DNA of 8,526 nt from DAIOSQ01 sp036752465 (GTDB taxonomy: Bacteria > Pseudomonadota > Gammaproteobacteria > Legionellales > Legionellaceae). The first letter of the stretch is position 1. The number at the start of each line of letters is the position of its first letter. This document shows, piece by piece, positions 1 through 6,611 of the stretch. Location of the stretch: the NCBI GenBank assembly GCA_036752465.1, contig DAIOSQ010000083.1, forward strand, positions 1 to 8,526, given 5' to 3'. A program made the translations under genes and the position numbers. A model generated the notes under the pieces. It was not told the origin of the DNA, searched no databases, and saw only the letters and a list, made by a program, of their open reading frames with translations.

Positions 1-131
1 GTCAGATGACAATGGGTCGCAAAAAAGGCCAGCACTAACCCGACGTATAGCAGTAAGTAAACCGCAGTCGCTCTTTGTATTAACCAATCTTTCAAGCCGT
101 TCCCAGTCAAACTTGTTACATTTGTTACCAT
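1..131 (-). CDS. sdhD: Succinate dehydrogenase membrane anchor subunit SdhD (N-terminal part, runs off the left edge)
   Basis: SdhD is one of the two membrane anchors that hold the SdhAB catalytic pair on the inner membrane and form the ubiquinone and heme b sites. Only the first 43 residues are in the window. They begin MVTNVTSLTGNGLKDW and continue IQRATAVYLLLYVGLVLAFF, which lines up almost residue by residue with the start of E. coli SdhD as I recall it, including Arg20 in the RAT motif at the quinone site. The position of E. coli His14 is Lys here. The first membrane helix spans about residues 20-38. The ATG lies inside the end of sdhC: the seven bases ATGGTAA hold both the sdhD start and the sdhC stop, so translation is probably coupled. 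sdhA and sdhB are expected beyond the left edge but are not visible. Confidence 0.93.
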   Translation of the reverse strand, partial: MVTNVTSLTGNGLKDWLIQRATAVYLLLYVGLVLAFFATHCHL

Positions 132-499
132 ATCAGAAACCCCAAAAAAATGACCAAAACAATTGCCACAGCCAGTATCGCGATAGCACTCTTTCGGGCA
201 GTGGCCAAGTGTTCACCCCAGCCACAATCCATCAAGATATGACGAACACCCGCCAGCACATGAAATATCAAAGCACTGCCAAACGCCCAGATAGCCAAAT
301 TGAAATAAGGATTTTGGTGTAATCTATGCAACACATCAGACGCATGCGATGACCGTACCGAAACATCGAAAATATAGATAACTAATGGCAACAAAAAAAA
401 TAAAATAATGCCAGAAATTCTATGTAATATTGAAATGATTGCCGAGGGTGGATACTTTAAACTAGCCAAATCTAGATTCACTGGTCTTATTTGATTCAC
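125..499 (-). CDS. sdhC: Succinate dehydrogenase cytochrome b556 subunit SdhC
   Basis: SdhC is the other membrane anchor of succinate dehydrogenase (complex II), which passes electrons from succinate to ubiquinone. I chose the GTG at 499, giving 124 residues. It has AGG about ten bases upstream, and the protein then starts VNQIRPVNLDL, as the family does. The open frame runs upstream to an ATG at 598, but those 33 extra residues do not resemble SdhC. Ser23 and Arg27 in SILHRISG match the E. coli quinone-site residues Ser27 and Arg31. His80 in FHVLAGVRH matches the heme ligand His84. Three membrane helices are visible at about residues 20-43, 67-90 and 103-123. The gene overlaps sdhD by seven bases and diverges from the exporter gene at 640. 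Confidence 0.95.
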   Translation of the reverse strand: MNQIRPVNLDLASLKYPPSAIISILHRISGIILFFLLPLVIYIFDVSVRSSHASDVLHRLHQNPYFNLAIWAFGSALIFHVLAGVRHILMDCGWGEHLATARKSAIAILAVAIVLVIFLGFLIW

Positions 500-639
500 A
501 GCATGCCTCGTTGTTATTATTGTATAAAATAGGACATTACAACAGTCCCGCATCCCTTCATTTGATGGTAGTATATCACTCTGGTTTTTACCAGGCAAAG
601 CATATGATTTGTAAACTCATTATCAAACAAGGTTGATTT
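500..639. promoter_or_regulatory. Divergent sdhC / MMPL exporter promoter region
   Basis: This 140-base AT-rich gap must carry both promoters. For sdhC, the minus strand has a -10-like TATACA (521-526) but no good -35 box. For the exporter, TTTACC (587-592), a 17-base spacer and TGTAAA (610-615) match the sigma-70 consensus at four of six positions each. The predicted start would lie just before the ribosome site AAGG (629-632), which is seven bases before the ATG at 640. Both promoter calls are weak. Confidence 0.3.
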
Positions 640-2850
640 ATGCAGAAAAAGTTGTTCTACCGTATGGGTGCATTTATTCATCGCCATCCTCTAGCCATAA
701 TCGCTTGCTGGATCTTGGTTATCGCCTGCTGTGTTCCATTTCTCCCTAATTTAATGAATTCGTTCAAATCCACCGGCTTCACTGCCAATAATTCTCCCAG
801 CCTCAAAGCTGATCAGTACATAGAGCAGCATACAAACATTAGCAATGACTCCATCATCATTTTTTTTCAAAGCGCATCACTGAAAGCAACAGATCCAGCG
901 TTTCAACATAAAATCAAGCACGCTTTAGCCAAACTTGAACAATTTCCTGCCCCTCACCTGATGATATACCCACAAGACAACAGCAAACAAATAGCTAAAG
1001 ATGGACACAGCGCTTATGTTGTAGTTTTGTTCGACAAATCGGTGCATTGGGATCATGATATGGTACAAAAATTCCGTGCCAGCATCCACGCACCAGAACA
1101 CATGCGGATGTACCTGGGCGGCTCTCCCATCATAATCGAAGATGTCACAGAGCAAACTCAAAAAGATCTTTACCAAGCAGATATCATCGGTATACCGACC
1201 GCCATTATTACCTTGTTAATCATTTTCGGCACCGTGGTAGCTGCCATGATCCCACTCTTGCTTGGGAGTGGTTGTGCTTTGCTAATTTTAACAACGCTGT
1301 ATTTTTTAGGCCAAATGTTCACTTTATCCATATTTACCATCAACATCGCATTGTTGTTGGGTTTATGTTTAAGCCTCGACTACTCGCTATTTATTATCTA
1401 CCGCTTCCGCACGGAGTTACAACAAGCTCCTCACTTATGCGATGCCGTTGCAACGACTCTAGCAACCGCGGGAAAAGCAGTTTTCTTCAGTGGCCTAGCA
1501 GTATTTGTGAGCTTAAGCGCCCTATTGATATTTCCTATCAACATTCTCTTTTCTATTGGCGTCGGCGGCTTAGTTGCAGTATTTATGGCAGTTGCTCTGG
1601 CAACCACCTTGTTGCCTGCAATTTTAGTGCTGTTACGAAACAAGATTAATGCTTGGCCGATCCGTTTGCCAAAGAAGAAACAGCAAGTTTTTTTCTTTTG
1701 GCGTTGGTTGGCCAACATCGTAGTTAAACACCGCCTGCTTTGCTTTTTTAGCATGATGCTGTTCTTGCTGCTTTTGGGGTCGCCCATACTAAAAGTCAAA
1801 CTAGGTGTGTCTGATGTGCATATCCTCCCAAAACAAACCGCCAGCCGGAAGTTCTTCAGCGCGTTTGAAGCGCAATTCGGCGAAAACCAATTAACCCCAT
1901 TGCGCTTACTGGTCAAAAGCAAAGATGATATACTCAATCAACGCAACCTTCAAAATCTTTATCACTTAACCGATAAGCTACTGCACAACAGTAAAATTGC
2001 GGAAATCGATAGTATCGTCAATACATCGCCACGATTAACTGTCAAACAATACCATGAATTATATCAATCAAGCCATCAGCCTGACGGCGTGCAAACCTTA
2101 CTACGCTCAACCACTGGCAAGCACTTTACAGTCATTAATATAGTAGCCAATGTTGGGATACACTCCTCCGCCATGAAAACGCTAATCAAAGAATTACGTA
2201 CTTTACAGCCACCAAAAGATATGCAATGGGTGCTGACGGGCATCCCGGTGAATGATCAGGATGTCATCGACAGTATTGTCCAATTACTACCATGGGCTGT
2301 GTTTTGGATTTTATCATTAACCTACCTGACGTTGATGGTGTTATTGCGTTCGCTGTTTTTACCACTTAAAGCCATTTTAATGAATCTCTTAAGCTTAAGT
2401 GCAAGCTATGGAATGCTGGTATTTATTTTCCAAGAATCACATTTTCACCAAATCTTACACTTTAGTCCGCAATCCATCATTGATATCAGCCTATTGGTTA
2501 TTATTTTTGGTGCATTGTTCGGTTTTTCAATGGATTACGAAGTTTTTTTACTGTCTCGCATCAAAGAAGCCTACGACACATGTCATGATAATAATCAAAG
2601 CATTGTTTATGGCATGGAACAAAGCAGCCGGATCATCACCAGTGCAGCTTTGATAGTTATCATCACTTGTGGTTCATTTATGGTTGCTGATGTGCTGATG
2701 GTTAAAGAGTTCGGCCTTGGGATAGCTGTGGCGATTTTTGTCGATGCATTTTGCATCCGCACAATTCTAGTGCCTGCCACTATGTCCTTATTTAAACAAT
2801 GGAACTGGTACTTCCCCAAATGGTTAAACCGATGTTTAGGGCAAGCGTAA
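640..2850 (+). CDS. MMPL-family (RND superfamily) inner-membrane exporter
   Basis: This is a 736-residue membrane protein with the duplicated layout of MMPL/RND transporters, which export lipids or hydrophobic compounds using the proton gradient. Each half has one membrane helix (about residues 15-35 and 367-388), a periplasmic domain of roughly 150 residues (38-180 and 390-545), then five helices (about 182-335 and 548-718). Both halves keep the Asp-Tyr pair that carries protons in MmpL3-type proteins: Asp247-Tyr248 in LCLSLDYSLF and Asp632-Tyr633 in GFSMDYEVFLLSR. The C-terminus has the family ending RTILVPATMSLF followed by NWYFPKWL. No fused soluble domain follows. The ATG at 640 has AAGG seven bases upstream. 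Substrate cannot be read from sequence. No membrane-fusion or outer-membrane partner gene lies next to it, so it probably works alone or with unlinked partners. Confidence 0.88.
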   Translation: MQKKLFYRMGAFIHRHPLAIIACWILVIACCVPFLPNLMNSFKSTGFTANNSPSLKADQYIEQHTNISNDSIIIFFQSASLKATDPAFQHKIKHALAKLEQFPAPHLMIYPQDNSKQIAKDGHSAYVVVLFDKSVHWDHDMVQKFRASIHAPEHMRMYLGGSPIIIEDVTEQTQKDLYQADIIGIPTAIITLLIIFGTVVAAMIPLLLGSGCALLILTTLYFLGQMFTLSIFTINIALLLGLCLSLDYSLFIIYRFRTELQQAPHLCDAVATTLATAGKAVFFSGLAVFVSLSALLIFPINILFSIGVGGLVAVFMAVALATTLLPAILVLLRNKINAWPIRLPKKKQQVFFFWRWLANIVVKHRLLCFFSMMLFLLLLGSPILKVKLGVSDVHILPKQTASRKFFSAFEAQFGENQLTPLRLLVKSKDDILNQRNLQNLYHLTDKLLHNSKIAEIDSIVNTSPRLTVKQYHELYQSSHQPDGVQTLLRSTTGKHFTVINIVANVGIHSSAMKTLIKELRTLQPPKDMQWVLTGIPVNDQDVIDSIVQLLPWAVFWILSLTYLTLMVLLRSLFLPLKAILMNLLSLSASYGMLVFIFQESHFHQILHFSPQSIIDISLLVIIFGALFGFSMDYEVFLLSRIKEAYDTCHDNNQSIVYGMEQSSRIITSAALIVIITCGSFMVADVLMVKEFGLGIAVAIFVDAFCIRTILVPATMSLFKQWNWYFPKWLNRCLGQA

Positions 2851-2856
2851 CAATTG

Positions 2857-2885
2857 CTACCTGAAGATACTGGATTTTCAGGTAG
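2857..2885 (+). terminator. Hairpin after the MMPL gene (possible terminator)
   Basis: CTACCTGAA (2857-2865) pairs perfectly with TTCAGGTAG (2877-2885). The stem extends inward by G.T, A-T and T-A to 12 pairs around a five-base loop. It starts six bases after the MMPL stop. No T-run follows directly; the nearest T-rich stretch begins about 14 bases later. It may be a weak terminator or an mRNA 3'-end stabiliser. Confidence 0.45.
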
Positions 2886-2948
2886 AATGGGTATGCGCTC
2901 TTTTGAAAGTTTTGCGTATGTCTTAATTTTCTGGCGTTTTTTACCCTC

Positions 2949-3599
2949 CTACCAGAATCGATAAGACACACGCAAGGTCACAGAATATAAAAAAGGAATA
3001 AAGTCCTTGGCAGGATTCATTTCGGCCTCACCGTAACCAGCGGTATAATTAAAAGCCAGCTCGCCCATAAGCCTGTTCGCCAACACAGCATTAGCTCCCA
3101 GGCCAAAGGTGGGGGCTAGCTGCCACTTTTCGAAAAAATCATCCCACCGATTCACGCCTGCCGCACCAGCGCTGGAAAAAAAACGCAGCTTAGTGTTCGG
3201 CACAACTAACATCACTTTTCCCATAAGAGAAATTGTTTGTGTGTGCGTGGTGAAAGAAGTTCGTCCATCATTTTCGTAGGCAAACAGACTATCTAGGTCA
3301 AACCAGATAGTTGCATCAGGATAATGAGTATAATTAGCCTCAAGCGCAAAGAAGGGCGAAAACTCGTACCCAGCAACACCACCCCAAACTGCACCACCCT
3401 CTTCTACAGAGATGGGAGTAGATAGACTCATCGCTGGATTCTGATTTTCCTCAGAAGGCACCAAGCCTTGCCAAGTAGTCGATCCCAAACCGCCTAATAA
3501 GCCGGCGTATGCATGATGCTTTAAAAAGCTGTCACCATTAATGCTGGCGTGCGCCGTTGTGGCTAAGCCGATTAATCCACACAATAATAATTTATTCAT
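2949..3599 (-). CDS. Outer-membrane beta-barrel protein (OmpA-like transmembrane fold)
   Basis: This 216-residue protein starts with a clean signal peptide, MNKLLLCGLIGLATTAHA, with cleavage expected after Ala18 (AHA then SIN). The mature part has alternating polar and hydrophobic stretches rich in Gly and aromatics: AYAGLLGGLG, GGVAGYEFSPFFALEANYTHY, KLRFFSSAGAAGVNRW and ANRLMGELAFNYTAGYG. It ends SVTLRVSYRFW, with a terminal aromatic residue as Bam substrates have. Size and pattern fit an eight-stranded OmpA/OmpW-like barrel without a periplasmic domain. Family membership is inferred from these features, and I cannot name a specific orthologue. No clear Shine-Dalgarno lies before the ATG at 3599, but the signal peptide supports that start. 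The role could be structural, adhesive or pore-like. Confidence 0.8.
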   Translation of the reverse strand: MNKLLLCGLIGLATTAHASINGDSFLKHHAYAGLLGGLGSTTWQGLVPSEENQNPAMSLSTPISVEEGGAVWGGVAGYEFSPFFALEANYTHYPDATIWFDLDSLFAYENDGRTSFTTHTQTISLMGKVMLVVPNTKLRFFSSAGAAGVNRWDDFFEKWQLAPTFGLGANAVLANRLMGELAFNYTAGYGEAEMNPAKDFIPFLYSVTLRVSYRFW

Positions 3600-3658
3600 A
3601 GTATTCGAACAGTAAGAAAAAAGTCGTAGAAACAGCCCAGCACAAAGCCGGATCTACC

Positions 3659-3678
3659 CCCCCTGCTTAAGCAGGGGG
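3659..3678. repeat. Perfect 20-bp GC-rich palindrome
   Basis: CCCCCTGCTT is followed directly by AAGCAGGGGG, a perfect 10-bp inverted repeat with no spacer, preceded by two more C bases (C-run 3657-3663). It lies between the cysteine-rich gene and the barrel gene. No T-run follows on either strand, so it is not a standard intrinsic terminator. It could be an mRNA-processing hairpin, a REP-like element, or the end hairpin of a lost IS200/IS605-type element. Confidence 0.6.
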
Positions 3679-3709
3679 CTTAACACACAGAACATGCTAG
3701 AAATAGGCA

Positions 3710-4051
3710 TTAAGCACATGGATTGCCGGTGCTGTTACACAAAGCACCCTGAGAATCCACACCTCCGTTGCGGTAGCAGTTCCAAGCATCTATGCAAGCC
3801 TGTTTCGAAGTGTAGTGCTGAGCGGAGCAGGCACCATCCAATGAACGATACACAAGTATCATACGCTCATAAATCTTATTCAGATCTTGACAAGCCGCGC
3901 TTGGCAAAACCTGAGAGCAATGACATTGCGCAACAGGTTTAAAAGAAGCACAAAAACCAGGGTTATTCGTGGGTAACGCCTGTTCACAAGCAAATACGAA
4001 TGTAGGCAGCAAAGCCAACGATGCAAACACACCAGAAATTTTTCTAAACAT
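3710..4051 (-). CDS. Small cysteine-rich exported protein, unknown family
   Basis: I do not recognise this protein. The ATG at 4051 is chosen over one 14 codons upstream because AAGGAG (4059-4064) sits seven bases before it and the protein then begins with a signal peptide, MFRKISGVFASLALLPTFVFA. Signal peptidase I would cut after Ala21. VFAC could also be read as a poor lipobox, so a lipoprotein is possible. The mature 92 residues hold ten cysteines, at mature positions 1, 13, 22, 24, 33, 54, 65, 71, 84 and 91, including a Cys-His-Cys at 22-24. The even number suggests up to five disulfides after export. There is no further membrane segment. It runs in the same direction as its upstream neighbour at 4178, separated by 126 bases that contain its own promoter candidate, so it is probably its own transcript. 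Confidence 0.72.
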   Translation of the reverse strand: MFRKISGVFASLALLPTFVFACEQALPTNNPGFCASFKPVAQCHCSQVLPSAACQDLNKIYERMILVYRSLDGACSAQHYTSKQACIDAWNCYRNGGVDSQGALCNSTGNPCA

Positions 4052-4121
4052 GTGCAAACTCCTTAACTCTAGGGAAACAAAGCGCCATACCATGACACAT
4101 TTGCTTCATTGAAATTGGGAG

Positions 4122-4150
4122 ATTATGAAGGCAGCGGATGAACAAGTAAA
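4122..4150 (-). promoter_or_regulatory. Predicted sigma-70 promoter of the cysteine-rich gene
   Basis: On the minus strand, TTTACT (4150-4145) and CATAAT (4127-4122) are separated by 17 bases. They match the -35 and -10 consensus at four and five of six positions. Transcription would start near 4115, leaving a leader of about 60 bases before the ATG at 4051. Confidence 0.4.
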
Positions 4151-4177
4151 TCCTTTTCTGACATAACAGTAAAAATT

Positions 4178-4834
4178 CTATCTTGTGGTGCCGACAGCGG
4201 GCGTTTGGTGTGGCTGACGATAGGGTGTGCGCGGCGCCTCAAGCGGATAACCGAAGCCTTTGTCCGCTATACGTTTTACAACTTGTAGATAATGCTCACC
4301 CCAAGTACCTGGGTCAAAATTGCTTATGACCACGTTGTAGCTCAAGTTAATAACCGATTCGAATCCTTTGCGCTGGGCTAATTCATGGCCATCAAAGGCG
4401 ATTTGCACTTCAGTGTCAGTGGCGACCCCTCCAGCTTTTAATTTTTCTATGAGCAGGAAGATCATTTTTTCTATAGTGAAGTATAATTTGCACATAGAAG
4501 ATCCTGATTGTACGATTTCTTTTGATGTGCTTAATTTGTAGCCATGATCATAAATGGTATAAACAAACTCATACTCATTGCTCTGTGGCAATAATTCTGG
4601 CTTAATCGGTCGTGGCGGTTTTAGCATTTTTTGCACCGGGGATATAATATGTATATGAAAATCAGCCCAGTGCCACCATAATTGATAAACCTTTTCACTT
4701 AAATCTACTGGATCGCTCAAATCAAAGAGCAGTTCTCTTGGCACGCTCGTTTTGAGTTCTCCTGCCGCGACAGCGACATTGTCGGCTTCTTTTGGCGTAT
4801 CACTTACTGAATCTGCAGATGATTCTACTGACAT
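4178..4834 (-). CDS. Acidic cytosolic protein of unknown family (possible LvgA-like Dot/Icm adaptor)
   Basis: This protein has 218 residues, no signal peptide and no membrane segment. By hand count it has more Asp and Glu (about 28) than Lys and Arg (about 22). The first 35 residues look disordered and acidic. A folded core of mixed strands and helices runs from about 36 to 195 (WWHWADFHIHI near 53-63, the hydrophobic helix IEKMIFLLIEKLKAGG near 121-136, then FDGHELAQRKGF). The last 20 residues are rich in Pro, Arg and Gln. I do not recognise the sequence with certainty. As I recall, Legionella lvgA, a small acidic partner of IcmS and IcmW in the DotL coupling complex, is of similar size and lies close to sdhCDAB. 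The link here rests only on location, size and charge. No strong Shine-Dalgarno precedes the ATG. No dot or icm gene is visible. Confidence 0.7.
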   Translation of the reverse strand: MSVESSADSVSDTPKEADNVAVAAGELKTSVPRELLFDLSDPVDLSEKVYQLWWHWADFHIHIISPVQKMLKPPRPIKPELLPQSNEYEFVYTIYDHGYKLSTSKEIVQSGSSMCKLYFTIEKMIFLLIEKLKAGGVATDTEVQIAFDGHELAQRKGFESVINLSYNVVISNFDPGTWGEHYLQVVKRIADKGFGYPLEAPRTPYRQPHQTPAVGTTR

Positions 4835-4860
4835 ATATTTTCAACCAACCGGTAGCTCTG

Positions 4861-4895
4861 AATATTAAGATAATATGATATGCCCAGCAATACAA
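4861..4895 (-). promoter_or_regulatory. Candidate promoter with PmrA-box-like nonamer upstream of the 4178-4834 gene
   Basis: On the minus strand, CTTAATATT (4869-4861) equals the Legionella PmrA box as I remember it (cTTAATatT). It lies 26 bases before the ATG at 4834. Nearby, TTGTAT (4895-4890) with a 17-base spacer to TATCTT (4872-4867), or with 14 bases to TATTAT (4875-4870), could be a sigma-70 promoter. The box overlaps the -10 candidates, which is awkward for an activator site, and a 9-mer match in AT-rich DNA can be chance. Confidence 0.28.
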
Positions 4896-4990
4896 GGCTC
4901 TAACCATAACTACTGCCTTGGCTATATCGTATGGCATGAAACTTCGGGTTACGTTGATACCAACCTGCAGCGATCTGTCACGGCAAAGAT

Positions 4991-5018
4991 AGTCGCCGCG
5001 ACTAAAAAATGCTATGAT
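4991..5018 (+). promoter_or_regulatory. Extended -10 promoter with operator-like dyad for the 5052-serC pair
   Basis: TGCTATGAT (5010-5018) is an extended -10 (TG-n-TATGAT). Transcription would start near 5025, about 27 bases before the ATG at 5052. The -35 region (around 4990-4995) is poor, as extended -10 promoters allow. It is overlapped by the dyad AGTCG-CCG-CGACT (4991-5003), which could be a small operator. Confidence 0.5.
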
Positions 5019-5051
5019 GCGCGGCTTATTTCAAACTAATCGGTGAGCCAT

Positions 5052-5456
5052 ATGCATCTTATAAAAATTATTAGCTTATGTTTTTTGTTCGCAACACTCC
5101 ATCCTGCGCAAGCAGCCAGCGCTGCTGTGAATACTTTTTTGGCCAAGTCAGCTGCTAAAGATGATACCTGCTACATGACAGCTAAACTGCTGACCTTAAG
5201 CGATGCCGCAGGACAAAGTACCTCTGGTATGGTATTGCGCAGTTTTGCACCAGACGGTGATCGCTTAGATCTACACTGTGCCAGCATGACTTTGCAATTA
5301 AGACATAATCAAGAGGTTTTTGTTTCAAATCTGAGTCAACAAGATTTAGGTCAATGCCAATTAAATATCTACAAACAAGATGCCAGCACAGCACAAGAAA
5401 CACACTTGATATCTTCTGGTCAATTCTTAGTTATTAACAACAATGGCAAAGCTTAA
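5052..5456 (+). CDS. Small periplasmic or secreted protein, unknown family
   Basis: This 134-residue protein of unknown function has a clear signal peptide: Lys5, a hydrophobic core IISLCFLFATL, and cleavage after Ala21 (PAQA then ASAA). The ATG at 5052 is chosen because GGTGAG (5042-5047) lies four bases before it. The open frame also contains a GTG three codons earlier, but that GTG is part of this ribosome site. The mature part looks mostly beta-stranded (CYMTAKLLTLSDA, GMVLRSFAPDGDRLDLHC, ASMTLQLRHNQEVFVSNL, ISSGQFLVINN), has three cysteines and no membrane segment after the signal. It ends seven bases before the preferred serC start, and overlaps serC by 14 bases if the earlier serC ATG is used. 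The two are therefore almost certainly cotranscribed, although a shared pathway is not implied. Confidence 0.75.
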   Translation: MHLIKIISLCFLFATLHPAQAASAAVNTFLAKSAAKDDTCYMTAKLLTLSDAAGQSTSGMVLRSFAPDGDRLDLHCASMTLQLRHNQEVFVSNLSQQDLGQCQLNIYKQDASTAQETHLISSGQFLVINNNGKA

Positions 5457-5463
5457 TCCGCAT

Positions 5464-6537
5464 ATGATATATAATTTTTCTTCAGGTCCCGCGACTTTGC
5501 CGCATACAGTCCTGCAGCAAATACAGAAGGACACTAGCAATTGGCAGGGAACTGGCATGTCAATCATGGAGATTGGTCACCGCACCCCCCTCTTTCAAGA
5601 CTTGCTGGACAACCTGCGCAACAAATTACGTAATTTGTTGCGTATTCCAGAACAATATCACCTGTTGTTGTTACCGGGTGGCGGCCAAGGCCATTTTAGT
5701 TTTATCCCTATGAATTTGACCGCAAAAAATCAGCATGTCGACTATCTGGTTACAGGCATTTGGTCTGACCGAGCAGCGCAATTTGCTCAGCGTTATGCCA
5801 AGGTCAATATAGCAACAACTGCATTGGCTGATCAAATCACGCCCTATCAGCAATGGCAGCTAAATCCCAAAGCAGCCTATGTATATTATTGTGCCAATGA
5901 AACCATTGACGGCATTCAATTCCCTACCATCCCAGAGGTTGGATCTGTACCTCTGGTCGCTGATATGACATCATGCTTATTAACCGAAAATATTGAGATC
6001 GAACGTTTTGGATTAGTTTTTGCCGCAGCTCAAAAAAACTTAGGAATTGCCGGTATCACCTTATTGATCATCCGTGATGATTTGTTATACCAAGCACAAC
6101 CCTTAGTACCTGAAGTATTTCATTACCGTCTGCAGGCCGAGCAAGGATCGCTGCTCAATACCATTCCGACTTTCCCGGTATATGTCATGGATTTGATGCT
6201 GGACTGGTTAGTAGAAAATCACGTAGATTTATCACATATCAACGCAGTTAGCCAACAAAAATCCGCCCAAATTTATCAAACCATCGACGCAAGCCATGGC
6301 TTTTATCACAACAGCATTCAACCGCGCTACCGTTCACACATCAATATACCATTTGAATTGGCCACGCCCACTTTACAAACTGATTTTTTAGCCCAAGCCC
6401 AAGCGCACGGCTTAGCCTACTTACAGGGCCATCGCTTAAAAGCCAACATCCGTGCGAGTGTATATAACGCTATGCCAATAGAGGGTGTGGCTAAACTGGT
6501 CGAGTTTATGGTTGATTTTCAGGCGCAGCACAGCTAG
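5464..6537 (+). CDS. serC: Phosphoserine aminotransferase SerC
   Basis: SerC is a PLP enzyme that transfers an amino group from glutamate to 3-phosphohydroxypyruvate in serine synthesis, and acts likewise on 3-hydroxy-4-phosphohydroxythreonine-related substrate in pyridoxal phosphate synthesis. The protein (357 residues from this start, near the E. coli 362) begins MIYNFSSGPATLP as the family does. The PLP lysine is Lys191 in AAAQKNLGIAG. Also present are HR in MEIGHRTPLF (phosphate grip), the Trp of TGIWSDRA (ring stacking), NETIDGI, the Asp of VADMTS, and HRLKANIRASVYNAMP with the substrate carboxylate Arg. E. coli GGGRGQF is GGGQGHF here, so Arg77 is replaced by Gln. The start is uncertain: an ATG at 5443 adds seven residues (MAKLNPH) and overlaps the previous gene. 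Neither start has a good Shine-Dalgarno, which suggests translational coupling. Confidence 0.94.
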   Translation: MIYNFSSGPATLPHTVLQQIQKDTSNWQGTGMSIMEIGHRTPLFQDLLDNLRNKLRNLLRIPEQYHLLLLPGGGQGHFSFIPMNLTAKNQHVDYLVTGIWSDRAAQFAQRYAKVNIATTALADQITPYQQWQLNPKAAYVYYCANETIDGIQFPTIPEVGSVPLVADMTSCLLTENIEIERFGLVFAAAQKNLGIAGITLLIIRDDLLYQAQPLVPEVFHYRLQAEQGSLLNTIPTFPVYVMDLMLDWLVENHVDLSHINAVSQQKSAQIYQTIDASHGFYHNSIQPRYRSHINIPFELATPTLQTDFLAQAQAHGLAYLQGHRLKANIRASVYNAMPIEGVAKLVEFMVDFQAQHS

Positions 6538-6585
6538 GGGGGGTAGCCGCAAACCTCAGAAATTTCCGGATAATATTTGGTCAAG

Positions 6586-6611
6586 TTTTAGGGGCTTGTC
6601 ATAAGGCTCCT
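6586..6611 (+). terminator. Weak hairpin downstream of serC
   Basis: AGGGGCTT and AGGCTCCT, around the loop GTCATA just after the TTTT at about 6586, can form an eight-pair stem with two G.T wobbles. No T-run follows, so a terminator role for serC is only a guess. The rest of 6538-6665 shows no supportable gene. Confidence 0.2.

Noticed and set aside
500..598. Upstream extension of sdhC to an ATG at 598
   Set aside because: The 33 added residues do not look like SdhC. The GTG at 499 has a ribosome site and gives the usual family start and length.
1431..1937. Leftward 168-codon open frame inside the exporter gene
   Set aside because: It is fully antisense to a well-supported MMPL coding region and its peptide has no domain features.
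3694..3942. Rightward 82-codon open frame
   Set aside because: It is antisense to the cysteine-rich gene, with no ribosome site, and its own cysteines and histidines mirror the opposite strand.
4052..4093. Longer start of the cysteine-rich gene at 4093
   Set aside because: The ATG at 4051 has AAGGAG at ideal spacing and starts a clean signal peptide. The extension would bury it.
4835..5042. tRNA, riboswitch or small RNA in the 4835-5042 gap
   Set aside because: No cloverleaf, conserved riboswitch core or hairpin followed by a T-run was seen. The gap is explained by two divergent promoters.
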